DNA from: Rhodothermales bacterium
GTDB lineage: Bacteria; Bacteroidota; Rhodothermia; Rhodothermales; UBA10348
NCBI GenBank assembly: GCA_017643395.1
Contig: JAEPNP010000003.1
Location: 62,001-126,000 of the forward strand
DNA: 64,000 bases
Direction of reading: 5' to 3'
The notes under the pieces: model-generated
What the model was told of the DNA's origin: nothing
The model's input: the letters and a program-made list of their open reading frames with translations, nothing else
Databases searched by the model: none
Shown: piece after piece, positions 1 through 7,462 of the stretch
Position numbering within the stretch: the stretch's first letter is position 1
Layout: every line of letters starts with the position of its first letter
Made by a program: the position numbers and the translations under genes

Positions 1-285
1 GAACAGCCGGTTGGGGTTCTCTGGGTGGATTTCCAGGTCGGAGATGCGGCCTCCTACGTTGCCGGGACCCGCGAACTCCCAGACGGCCTCGGCCGCATGT
101 TTGGATGCGGCCGGCATGGCCCGCTTGGCGGCCAGGGCGTCCTGATACGCAAGCGGGTCCGCCTCAAAGTGAGGAAATGTGCGCTGCAACCAGGCCCGCT
201 CGTCCGGCACCCTCTCCGGTGGCGGCTCGGGGTGCCCGCAGGCGGCGAGCGTAACGAGGAGTGGGAGGGCTAGAAACGGGCGCAT
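1..285 (-). CDS. BNR/sortilin-type beta-propeller lipoprotein, N-terminal 95 aa (cut by window start)
   Basis: The minus strand is open from an ATG at 283-285 through base 1, giving 95 codons and no stop. The product begins MRPFLALPLLVTLAACGHPE, a lipoprotein signal whose lipobox is LAAC (Cys16). Residues 69-95 contain WEFAGPGNVGGRISDLE followed by an HPENPNRLF-type ending. This is the usual opening of secreted VPS10/sortilin or BNR-repeat 'glycosyl hydrolase' beta-propellers of Bacteroidota, which often run to about 1000 aa. The rest lies outside the window, so the enzymatic or binding role cannot be judged. The protein probably sits on a membrane facing the periplasm or the outside. The family call is inference from a short N-terminus. 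Confidence 0.7.
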   Translation of the reverse strand, partial: MRPFLALPLLVTLAACGHPEPPPERVPDERAWLQRTFPHFEADPLAYQDALAAKRAMPAASKHAAEAVWEFAGPGNVGGRISDLEIHPENPNRLF

Positions 286-436
286 GGCGACGGGGCGAAA
301 GCGAAAGATCGCACCGACGTGCGTCCCGCGCGTTCCCGAGCACGTCACCGGTTTCGATGGGCGGACCGGCCGGTTGCGGATTCCCGCGAACGGGGGGACG
401 CACCGCGGTCGCGAGGTCCGCCGCTCCGGCCCGGAT
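286..436. other. short intergenic gap, nothing recognised
   Basis: These 151 bases lie between the start of the BNR lipoprotein and the stop of the DUF4399 gene, both on the minus strand. No convincing terminator or promoter is visible. Confidence 0.5.
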
Positions 437-850
437 TCAGCGGACGGTGATCGTGATCTCGTCTTCCATGCCTTCCAGCGCAATGTGCGCACCGTCAGCG
501 AGCTGCAGGCGCAGCACATGCTCACCCGGAGGCAGGTCGAGCGTAGTGGACGAGGAGCCGTCTCCGTAATGAATGTGCGTGGAGTCCGCAGGAATGACGG
601 AGCCCGGCGCGAGGAATGGCTCGTTCACCAAAATGTGGAAGTGGCCTGAGTTCTCCGTAAACGTTCCGGCCGGCACCACGTCGATGCCCTCAGCCGCCAT
701 TTCCACAGAAATGGGTGATTCGAGCTCGGCGCCATCGGCAGGGGAAGCAAAGAACACTCGGGCTGAAGGCTCGGCGGCTTCCGGCTCGGCCTGGGGTTGA
801 TCAGAGGTGCATGCCGCCACAAGCAGCAGGAGAGGGAGGTACCGGGCCAT
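437..850 (-). CDS. DUF4399-family lipoprotein
   Basis: The 137-aa product starts MARYLPLLLLVAACTSDQP, a lipoprotein signal with lipobox VAAC (Cys14). The mature part carries the DUF4399 signature: a beta-rich FFASPADGAELESPI segment, then SGHFHILVNEPF with a histidine pair, then a histidine-containing THIHYGDGSS loop and a GEHVLRLQLADGAH segment. DUF4399 proteins are periplasmic or surface lipoproteins of about 130-150 aa, and the conserved His residues suggest metal or small-ligand binding. The biochemical role is unknown. The gene is followed on the same strand by the BNR lipoprotein and is divergent from the ABC ATPase gene. Confidence 0.85.
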   Translation of the reverse strand: MARYLPLLLLVAACTSDQPQAEPEAAEPSARVFFASPADGAELESPISVEMAAEGIDVVPAGTFTENSGHFHILVNEPFLAPGSVIPADSTHIHYGDGSSSTTLDLPPGEHVLRLQLADGAHIALEGMEDEITITVR

Positions 851-943
851 GATGCGTCATTGTTGGGTGGGCTGACGGAATCTCGCATTCCGTAATGGTT
901 GTTTCAACAGGCATTGTGCGAGGAATGGTAGTAGCTTTCGGTC

Positions 944-1567
944 GTGAAACAGGTCGAACTCTCCGCGACCGGGCTGGCAAAACGCTTTGGAGCCCGCATT
1001 GTCTTTCGGGACATCAGTCTCTCCGTCGCGGGCGGTCAGGCACTGGCAATCACCGGTCACAACGGCTCCGGCAAATCGACCTTGGTCCGGATTCTTGCGG
1101 GCGTCTTGCGGCCGACCCGGGGAGAGGTCACCCTGTCCGTCGGTGGGGCCTCCGTGAACCCCTCGGACCGCCCGTTCCGTTGCGGGCTCGCAGCGCCGTA
1201 CGTGAACCTGTACGACCACTTCAGTGCGGCGGAGAATCTGCGGTTCATCGCGAGGGCCCGCGAGCTGGAGGGGGCTGAAGAGCGCATCGCCCGGGGACTG
1301 GAGATGGTCGGGCTGGCGGGGCGGGAGGACGATCTGCTCCGCTCCTACTCGTCGGGCATGCGTCAGCGGGCCCGGCTGGCCGCTGCCGTGCTGCATGATC
1401 CCGAGGTATTGCTGCTGGATGAGCCGGGCTCCAACCTGGACGATGCGGGGCGTGGTGTGGTGAGGCGTCTGATTCGGGAATCGCTGGACGCCGGACGCGT
1501 GGTGCTGGTGGCCACGAACGATGCGGCCGAGGCGGATCTGTGCGGGTCCCGGGTGACTGTGGGGTAG
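944..1567 (+). CDS. ABC transporter ATP-binding protein, CcmA-like
   Basis: The 207-aa protein starts at GTG. Walker A is GHNGSGKST (residues 38-46), the ABC signature is YSSGMRQR (135-142), and Walker B is LLLDEP (156-161) followed by a D-loop. The short length and the sequence around the signature resemble CcmA-type heme-exporter ATPases. No permease (CcmB/CcmC-like) lies beside it: downstream is repeat DNA and then a gene on the opposite strand. It must therefore work with a membrane partner encoded elsewhere, or serve another small exporter. The ATPase call is firm; the heme-export role is only a resemblance. Confidence 0.88.
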   Translation: MKQVELSATGLAKRFGARIVFRDISLSVAGGQALAITGHNGSGKSTLVRILAGVLRPTRGEVTLSVGGASVNPSDRPFRCGLAAPYVNLYDHFSAAENLRFIARARELEGAEERIARGLEMVGLAGREDDLLRSYSSGMRQRARLAAAVLHDPEVLLLDEPGSNLDDAGRGVVRRLIRESLDAGRVVLVATNDAAEADLCGSRVTVG

Positions 1568-1620
1568 TGGGGCGGTTGGTGCCCCCCGGGCGGGATCTGG
1601 CTCCGGAGGGGTTCGGCGCC

Positions 1621-1764
1621 GGCGCCTCGGCGGGCTCCGGCTATGGCGCCTCGGCGGGCTCCGGCTATGGCGCCTCGGCGGGCTCCGGCTATGGCGCCTC
1701 GGCGGGCTCCGGCTATGGCGCCTCGGCGGGCTCCGGCTATGGCGCCTCGGCGGGCTCCGGCCCC
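1621..1764. repeat. 24-bp tandem repeat, 6 copies (minisatellite)
   Basis: Six head-to-tail copies of a 24-bp unit start at 1621, 1645, 1669, 1693, 1717 and 1741. The unit begins GGCGCCTCGGCGG and ends CTCCGGCTAT. Copies 1-5 are identical and only the last four bases of copy 6 differ. The period is a multiple of three, so frames stay open and would encode GASAGSGY repeats, but no start site or upstream gene supports translation. It begins 53 bp after the ABC gene stop. Confidence 0.95.
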
Positions 1765-1802
1765 AGCGCCTCGGCCTGGCTCATGCCCCAGTGCCCCCAC
1801 AA

Positions 1803-2248
1803 GTAGGATCTCCGAGCCGGATTCCACAAAAAGGCCGTTTTCGGCGGCCCACAGGTCGAATATCGAGGCATGATTCCACGTTAGGGGCGCTTCCGGCGGC
1901 CCCCCAAGATGGAATATCGGAGCCGAATTCCACGTTCGGTGCGGCCCCAGACGGCCGCATGTGATCGCCCAGGCGACGCGGCGGGACTCCCGGGCTCCCG
2001 GCCGCGCTCCCGCGCTCCCCAAGCGGCGCCCCGGCACGCTCCCTGACTCCCGGGGCTCACACCTCACGCCCCACTAGTAGGATCTCGGGGCCTGATTCCA
2101 CAAAAAGGCCGTTTCCGGCGGTCCCCAAGTCGAATATCGAGGCATGATTCCACGTTAGGGCCGTTTCCGGCAGCCCCCAAAGATGGAATATCGGGGCCGA
2201 ATTCCACGTAGGGTGCAGCCCCAGACGGCCGCATGTGATCGCCCAGGG
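1803..2248. repeat. duplicated ~170-bp intergenic repeat built of ~52-nt units
   Basis: Two diverged direct copies cover about 1803-1974 and 2076-2248. Each holds three units whose anchor GATTCCAC (or GAATTCCAC) lies at 1820/1872/1925 in the first copy and 2094/2146/2199 in the second, so spacing is 52 then 53 nt. Units carry a short palindromic core like AGGCCGTTTTCGGC and a GAATATCG or GGAATATCGG tract. Each array ends in a shared segment reading CAGACGGCCGCATGTGATCG. No coding frame is conserved. Related units occur at 58.4 kb and, with a different internal order, at 10.5 kb. Confidence 0.9.
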
Positions 2249-2285
2249 CACCCCGGCCGCCCTCCCGGCCGCGCCCCGACCCCAC

Positions 2286-2990
2286 TCACGGACACCCCGG
2301 CCGCCTGGACGCCGCCACCACCAGTCCTCGAACCTCACACGCCCCGGCGGCCACCAGGGCCGCGGCGGCCGTTCGAAGCGTAGATCCGGTCGTGAGCACA
2401 TCATCGACCAGCAAGACCCGGCAACCCTCAACCGACTCACGGGCCCGAAATGTCCCGGCCTCCAGGTCGCGCCGCCCAGCAGCCGACTTCCGAGTCTGCG
2501 AGCCCGAGGGACGAGTGCGGGTGAGTACATCGCGCATGGGCAGGGCCAGGGCCCGGGACACCCCTGTGCCAATCAGCGCGGCCTGATTGAACCCCCGCTC
2601 CCTCAGGCGCACTCGGTGAAGCGGAAGGGGAACGATCAGATCGGCCGCCGGGCGGATCGTTTCGCGAACGCTCTCTTCACCCAGCCACGAGGCCAGATCC
2701 GGATTGAACCGATACTTGACCCCGTGAACGAGACGGCGCACCGGCGAATCCGGTTCGGTGTACCAGGCCGCCTGCACCCCGACGAGGCCGGGCTCGAAGA
2801 GGTCGGCCCGCCCGGCCACGGCCAAAGGGTCCGCAACCGGCAGGGACAGCCGACAGCCACTGCAGAGCCACGGGGTGAGATCGGGCCGCTCCCCGCACCC
2901 GAGGCAGCGGTCCGGGAACAGCAGTGCGTTCAAATCACGGGCCGCCCGCGAGAGGAGCGCCTTCGGAGAATCGTTGAAATGCCGACTCAT
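2286..2990 (-). CDS. comF: ComF family phosphoribosyltransferase-like protein
   Basis: From ATG at 2990 the product is 234 aa. An N-terminal zinc-finger-like region has CLGCGERP and CSGC, followed by a type I phosphoribosyltransferase domain with a PLPLHRVRLRERGFNQA block and the PRPP-binding loop LLVDDVLTTGSTL near the C-terminus. ComF proteins are linked to natural transformation, helping single-stranded DNA enter the cytosol; many bacteria keep one without known competence. The frame extends to a GTG at 3059 (257 aa). The downstream ATG was preferred because it gives the usual spacing to the first Cys pair and leaves room for a promoter against the divergent gene at 3069. Confidence 0.9.
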   Translation of the reverse strand: MSRHFNDSPKALLSRAARDLNALLFPDRCLGCGERPDLTPWLCSGCRLSLPVADPLAVAGRADLFEPGLVGVQAAWYTEPDSPVRRLVHGVKYRFNPDLASWLGEESVRETIRPAADLIVPLPLHRVRLRERGFNQAALIGTGVSRALALPMRDVLTRTRPSGSQTRKSAAGRRDLEAGTFRARESVEGCRVLLVDDVLTTGSTLRTAAAALVAAGACEVRGLVVAASRRPGCP

Positions 2991-3068
2991 TGCCGAACGC
3001 ACCCCATCCCGTCCGGCGGCGGCCCTCAAAAACCCCGTATACTTCCGAACCGAGCGCACTGAAATTCT

Positions 3069-3356
3069 ATGGCGACGCGCAAACGCAAGGGCATGTGGAT
3101 CAAGAACAGTTCCACCAAGCCCGTAGCAATAGAGATGGCAACCCGGAAAGTGTCACTTTCTCCGGGTCAGAAACTCCTGATTTCCGCCGAGGAGGTCCGC
3201 GACACCACCTTGCGGGCCAACCTGCAGGTGCGGGCCATTTCCATTGTCCGACCGTCCTCCGACGAGGAGGAGGAGGCACTGCAACGCTACCTGGCGGGTG
3301 ATGGCCCGGAAGTGGCTGCACCTGAAGAAGACGTCCCCGACCCCGAGGAGCTCTAG
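3069..3356 (+). CDS. small conserved-looking protein of unknown function
   Basis: The 95-aa product begins MATRKRKGMWIKNSSTKPV. It has a basic N-terminus, a central beta-rich part (VSLSPGQKLLISAEEVRD, LRANLQVRAISIVRP), and a very acidic C-terminal tail of about 30 residues rich in Glu, Asp and Pro. No signal peptide or membrane segment is visible. It is the first gene of an apparent operon, with only 5 nt between its stop and the start of the glycosyltransferase gene. I do not recognise the family. The compact arrangement and a real-looking protein composition support a genuine gene. Confidence 0.7.
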   Translation: MATRKRKGMWIKNSSTKPVAIEMATRKVSLSPGQKLLISAEEVRDTTLRANLQVRAISIVRPSSDEEEEALQRYLAGDGPEVAAPEEDVPDPEEL

Positions 3357-3361
3357 CTACT

Positions 3362-4510
3362 GTGAAGATCCTTGCGCTGGAGCCGTGGTACGGCGGCTCA
3401 CACAAGAACTTTCTGGATCACCTGGTCCGGCACTCCAGCCATGAGTTCCAGACCGTCACCATGGCGGCGCGTTTCTGGAAGTGGCGCATGCATGGAGGCG
3501 CAGTCACCATGGCTCGGAAAGCGGGGCTTCTGTACGATGGCGCCGAGAAGCCCGACCTCATTTTTGCGTCCAGCATGGTGAACGTGCCCGCGTTCATGGC
3601 GCTGGCGCGGGCGCGATTCGGCGAGGTGCCCGTGCTGCTTTACATGCACGAGAACCAGCTGACGTATCCGCTGCCGGAGGGCCAGGACCGCGACCATACC
3701 TACGGGTATATCAACTACCTGTCCTGCCTGGCCGCGGACCGCATCGTCTTCAACTCGCAGTATCACTACGACGAGTTCATGGAGGCCCTGCCGGTGCTGC
3801 TGCGCATGTTTCCCGACTACACGCATCTGCACACGGTGCAGCAGATCCGGGAAAAGTGCAGCGTGCTGCACCTCGGGATGGATCTCGAGGGTCACGATCA
3901 ATACCAAAGCGCCTACTCCGCGCACCCCTGGGGCCCCGGCATGCGGCCGCCAATTGTGCTGTGGAACCAGCGCTGGGAGCACGACAAGAATCCCGAGGCG
4001 TTCTTCCGTCTCATGAACCGGCTGGATGACGCCGGTCACACATTCCGGCTGATCCTTGCCGGAGAACGGTTCAACGAGCAACCCGTGGAGTTCGAGCGGG
4101 CCTTTGAGCGCTATGCCGAGCGCATCCTCCACTATGGCTACGCGGAGGACTTCGACGAATACAGTAAACTTCTCCACCGTGCCGATCTCGTGGTGTCGAC
4201 AGCCATCCATGAGTTCTTCGGCATCTCCATCATGGAGGCCATTTATTGCGGATGCCATCCCCTGCTTCCGAACAAACTGTCCTATCCGGAGCTGATTCCG
4301 GAGTCGCTTCACAGTCCGCTGCTTCACGCACCGGTGCTTTACAACGACGAAGAGGAGCTGTTTGCCATCATGAGTCGCATCCTGAAAGGCGAGGAGCGAC
4401 CCCTGCCCGTATCGACACTGCGCCGGGTGCCGGAGCACCTGGAGTGGAGTCGACACGTGAAGCGCTACGACGAACTGTTCGGGTCCGTGGTGCAGGAGGC
4501 CGTCGCTTGA
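3362..4510 (+). CDS. tRNA-queuosine alpha-mannosyltransferase-like GT4 glycosyltransferase (GTDC1/DUF3524 family)
   Basis: The 382-aa protein starts at GTG. The N-terminal Rossmann half opens MKILALEPWYGGSHKNFLD, the typical start of the DUF3524/GTDC1 family, and contains YMHENQLTYPLP and NSQYHYDEF. The C-terminal GT4 half has VLWNQRWEHDKNPEAFF, a LILAGERFNE strand, and HEFFGISIMEAIYCGC, the nucleotide-sugar-binding EX7E-like region. The animal homologue mannosylates queuosine in tRNA-Asp. Bacterial members share the fold, but their acceptor is not established for this organism. It is translationally linked to its neighbours: 5 nt after the small upstream gene, and its TGA overlaps the TTG start of the next gene. 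Confidence 0.85.
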   Translation: MKILALEPWYGGSHKNFLDHLVRHSSHEFQTVTMAARFWKWRMHGGAVTMARKAGLLYDGAEKPDLIFASSMVNVPAFMALARARFGEVPVLLYMHENQLTYPLPEGQDRDHTYGYINYLSCLAADRIVFNSQYHYDEFMEALPVLLRMFPDYTHLHTVQQIREKCSVLHLGMDLEGHDQYQSAYSAHPWGPGMRPPIVLWNQRWEHDKNPEAFFRLMNRLDDAGHTFRLILAGERFNEQPVEFERAFERYAERILHYGYAEDFDEYSKLLHRADLVVSTAIHEFFGISIMEAIYCGCHPLLPNKLSYPELIPESLHSPLLHAPVLYNDEEELFAIMSRILKGEERPLPVSTLRRVPEHLEWSRHVKRYDELFGSVVQEAVA

Positions 4511-7461
4511 CGCGGCTCCTGGCGCTCGTGGCGCTGCTGCTGCCGGTCTGGTCGGCGCTTGGTCAGAGCTTTACGGAACAGACGTTTCTGCTGGACACAC
4601 GGGTGAGCCTTGTGGCACGCACGGTGCAAGGCGGCTCGATCGTCGACTACAACGGAGACGGGCTGATGGACGTCTACCGGGAAGGGCTGCTGCAGACGCA
4701 GCGTCCCTGGGGGCGCTTTGAGAACCTGGTGGGCCCATCCGGCATCAGCGACCTCGCCATACGCACCGAAGGCGGCATCTGGGCCGACTACAACCTGGAC
4801 GGCCACACGGATCTGCTACTGATCAACGCGGCCGGGTCCCCCAGCCTCTATCGCAACCTCGGTCGATGGTTCTTCGCGCGCACGGACCGATTCAAGGGCC
4901 TCGATGAGATCGGGGCCTATCGGGGAGCGGTCTGGATGTCTGCCGACAATGACGGCGAGCCGGATCTGGCATTCACCGGCGAGCGATCGACTCGGGTGAT
5001 GCTCAACAATCTGGCAGCTCCGTTTCAGCAGCGCACCTGGGCGTTCTTCTCATCAGGCTGTGGCCTCTCCGCCGCCGACTGGGATGGCGACGGAGACCAG
5101 GATCTCTACCAAAGCGCCTGCGACGAAGACAACTCGCTGGACCGCTTCCTGCGCAACCAGGGGTTTGGGACCTTCCAGGTGGCGGGCGATGTAATCCCTG
5201 CCACGAACGGCCGTCTGGCCGTCGGCGCGGTATTTCTGGACTACGATCGTGACGGCGATCTGGACGTGTTCGCAGCCAATGCCATGGCCGAGCCTCCGGG
5301 CGAGCTGAGCACGGCGAGTGACGTCTTGTACCGGAACGATGGCAACGGGCAGTTCAGTTCCGTGCTTTCGGCCGGCGTTGCCGGCGGCACAGCAGACCAG
5401 GCCTGGGGCCTTGCCGCCGCCGACTTCGACAACGACGGTTGGGTGGATCTATTGGTGACCAACCGCGATGCCGGGGACCTTTCAGGTCCTTCTGTACACC
5501 TCTTGCGCAATGTGGAGGGAACGTTTGTGGACGCCACGGTCGGCTTGCCGGTCGGCGCGCCCTCGCTGAATAGCGTGCCGGTCGTCGGCGACCTGAACGG
5601 GGACGGCTGGGTGGACGTGTATCTCGCTTCCGGCGATGGGGACCGCCTGTTTCACAACGACGGGGGCTCCAACAACTGGGTGCGAGTACGGCTGCGCGGA
5701 TTTACTGCCGATGGACTCCCGAACCAGGGCATTGGCGCATTGGTCACCACGTGGACCGATGGCTCGGCTCAGGCCGGACAGGTCGCTGCAGGAACTGCGC
5801 ACGCCAGCCAGCATGACGGGCTGGTGGTGCATTTCGGGCTCGGCGCTGCGGCGGCGCCGGATTCGGTGATCGTGCGATGGACTTCGGGGCGCACCGACCG
5901 CTACTACTCGGTTCCTGGCGGTCGTGAGGTAGTCCTGGCAGAGGGTGGCTCGATGGGCTTTTCCCCGGGCACGTTCGCGCTCCGCGCGCCGGCAGATGAG
6001 CGGCGGATCGAGCTCTCCGAAGGCGATATCCAGTTCTCATGGGATCCGTTGGTCGAGCCCTCCGGCCAATCGGTCACGTATAACCTGTCCATTGCCGGCC
6101 CGGGCGTGGACACCCTCATCACCGGGCTGACGGGCACGGCCCACTCCGTGGACCCCTCGTTTCTGTTCCAGCAGCAGACCTACTTCTGGACGGTGACCGC
6201 CGAGACGCCCTTTGCGGTGCGCACGGCGACCGAGCGCCGATCCCTGGAGTTCGGAGGTACGTCGGTGGCCGCCCCGCTGAAGCTCAACATGCCGGTCCGC
6301 CCACTCCTCTCCGGGCAGCTGGCGCTTGCGGACTATGACGCGGACGGCGATCTGGACCTCGCGATTTCGGGTCGTACTGGCCAGGTGGGCGAAACGCTGA
6401 TCTATGAGTCGGTCGACAGCTTGTTTGCTGTCGGCGACGTAGACCAGCCGTTCAAATTCCTCAAGCGCATCGACGCCATCCTCCGGGATGTCAGCGAGAG
6501 CCACGTTTCCTGGGTGGACTATGACGTGGACGGGGATCTGGACCTCTTCCTGGCCGGATTCTTCCAGGACGTCGACGGCAACCAGGAACTGGTTTCCGAG
6601 ATCTACGACAACGCGGCAGACATCGTCACACAGAACCGCTTCATTTCCGGAGACTTTCCGGATGTGCAGTTGGGCGATGGCGACTGGGCCGACTTTGACG
6701 GCGACGGTGACCCGGATCTCCTGCTGGCCGGCGCGACCAGTCTCGGGGCGCCGTGGTCCTCCATTGCGGCCGTCGTGCGCAACAACTTCCCCAACGGGTT
6801 CGAGATCGCGACGGATGCCTTCACGGGTGTTCGCATGGCCGATGTGGCCTGGGTGGACCTCGACTCGGACGGCGACCCGGATGCGGTGGTCTCCGGCCAG
6901 ACTGACGATGGTGAGGTAGGCGTCTGGGCCTATCGTAATGACGGCGGTGCCTTCACGGAGATTGATCTGGGTCTCCCGGGGCTGCTCTTCGGATCCATGG
7001 ACTGGGGCGACTACGACGGCGATGGGGATCCCGACCTGGTGATAAACGGTGGCGAGCTGTCGCCTGACCTGTACCGTGGCCGTACGCTTGTGTATCGCAA
7101 TGATGGCGGGACCATGACCAGCATCGGCGCCGAACGCGATCTCGGTCAGATAGCGTTCGGGTCTTCACGATGGCTGGACTATGACCTGGACGGCGATCTC
7201 GACATCCTGTTGTCCGGGGCTGAGAATCCATTCGGTGAACGCTTTGCCCTGGTGTATCGCAACGAGAACAACCTGCGCTTTGCGGAGGAATTCCGCCTGT
7301 CGGGCCTTCTGTTCTCGGAGATCGCAGCCGGAGACTACAATGGCGACGGTGACGTGGACCTGATGGTGGTCGGAGAGGACCAGAACGGTGCCGCAGCGCT
7401 GATCTTTTTCATCAACCTGGTGGTGCCGGAGAGCATTCCGCCCGGGCTGATCGTGCGATAG
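4507..7461 (+). CDS. secreted FG-GAP/VCBS repeat protein with ASPIC/UnbV domain
   Basis: The likely start is the TTG at 4507, which overlaps the preceding TGA and opens directly into a signal peptide (MTRLLALVALLLPVWSALGQ); the product is 984 aa. The frame is open further upstream but that part lies inside the glycosyltransferase gene. Two runs of FG-GAP/VCBS calcium-loop repeats (DYNGDGLMDVY, DWDGDGDQDLY, DYDRDGDLDVF and many more) form a beta-propeller-like protein at about residues 40-400 and 590-975. Between them lie an ASPIC/UnbV domain (about 405-480, with VVHFGLGAAAAPDSVIVRW) and a fibronectin-III-like segment (about 490-585). It is probably a calcium-stabilised extracellular binding protein. 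No T9SS sorting domain is visible at the C-terminus. Confidence 0.88.
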   Translation: MTRLLALVALLLPVWSALGQSFTEQTFLLDTRVSLVARTVQGGSIVDYNGDGLMDVYREGLLQTQRPWGRFENLVGPSGISDLAIRTEGGIWADYNLDGHTDLLLINAAGSPSLYRNLGRWFFARTDRFKGLDEIGAYRGAVWMSADNDGEPDLAFTGERSTRVMLNNLAAPFQQRTWAFFSSGCGLSAADWDGDGDQDLYQSACDEDNSLDRFLRNQGFGTFQVAGDVIPATNGRLAVGAVFLDYDRDGDLDVFAANAMAEPPGELSTASDVLYRNDGNGQFSSVLSAGVAGGTADQAWGLAAADFDNDGWVDLLVTNRDAGDLSGPSVHLLRNVEGTFVDATVGLPVGAPSLNSVPVVGDLNGDGWVDVYLASGDGDRLFHNDGGSNNWVRVRLRGFTADGLPNQGIGALVTTWTDGSAQAGQVAAGTAHASQHDGLVVHFGLGAAAAPDSVIVRWTSGRTDRYYSVPGGREVVLAEGGSMGFSPGTFALRAPADERRIELSEGDIQFSWDPLVEPSGQSVTYNLSIAGPGVDTLITGLTGTAHSVDPSFLFQQQTYFWTVTAETPFAVRTATERRSLEFGGTSVAAPLKLNMPVRPLLSGQLALADYDADGDLDLAISGRTGQVGETLIYESVDSLFAVGDVDQPFKFLKRIDAILRDVSESHVSWVDYDVDGDLDLFLAGFFQDVDGNQELVSEIYDNAADIVTQNRFISGDFPDVQLGDGDWADFDGDGDPDLLLAGATSLGAPWSSIAAVVRNNFPNGFEIATDAFTGVRMADVAWVDLDSDGDPDAVVSGQTDDGEVGVWAYRNDGGAFTEIDLGLPGLLFGSMDWGDYDGDGDPDLVINGGELSPDLYRGRTLVYRNDGGTMTSIGAERDLGQIAFGSSRWLDYDLDGDLDILLSGAENPFGERFALVYRNENNLRFAEEFRLSGLLFSEIAAGDYNGDGDVDLMVVGEDQNGAAALIFFINLVVPESIPPGLIVR

Positions 7462-7462
7462 G

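Larger units (their letters stand above)
1568..2285. other. 718-bp gene-free region made of repeats
   Basis: This gap lies between the 3' end of the ABC gene and the 3' end of comF, which face each other. It holds a 24-bp minisatellite and two copies of a roughly 170-bp noncoding repeat, listed separately. Open frames across it encode only GASAGSGY-type repeats or arginine/proline-rich strings and were not accepted as genes. Confidence 0.7.

Noticed and set aside
1363-2067. Minus-strand and plus-strand frames encoding repeated GASAGSGY or GARRGAIA strings
   Set aside because: The frames are created by the 24-bp repeat being a multiple of three; no start site, neighbour or conserved segment supports translation.
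4246-4506. N-terminal extension of the FG-GAP protein frame
   Set aside because: It lies inside the glycosyltransferase gene in another frame and lacks protein-like features; the signal peptide begins at 4507.
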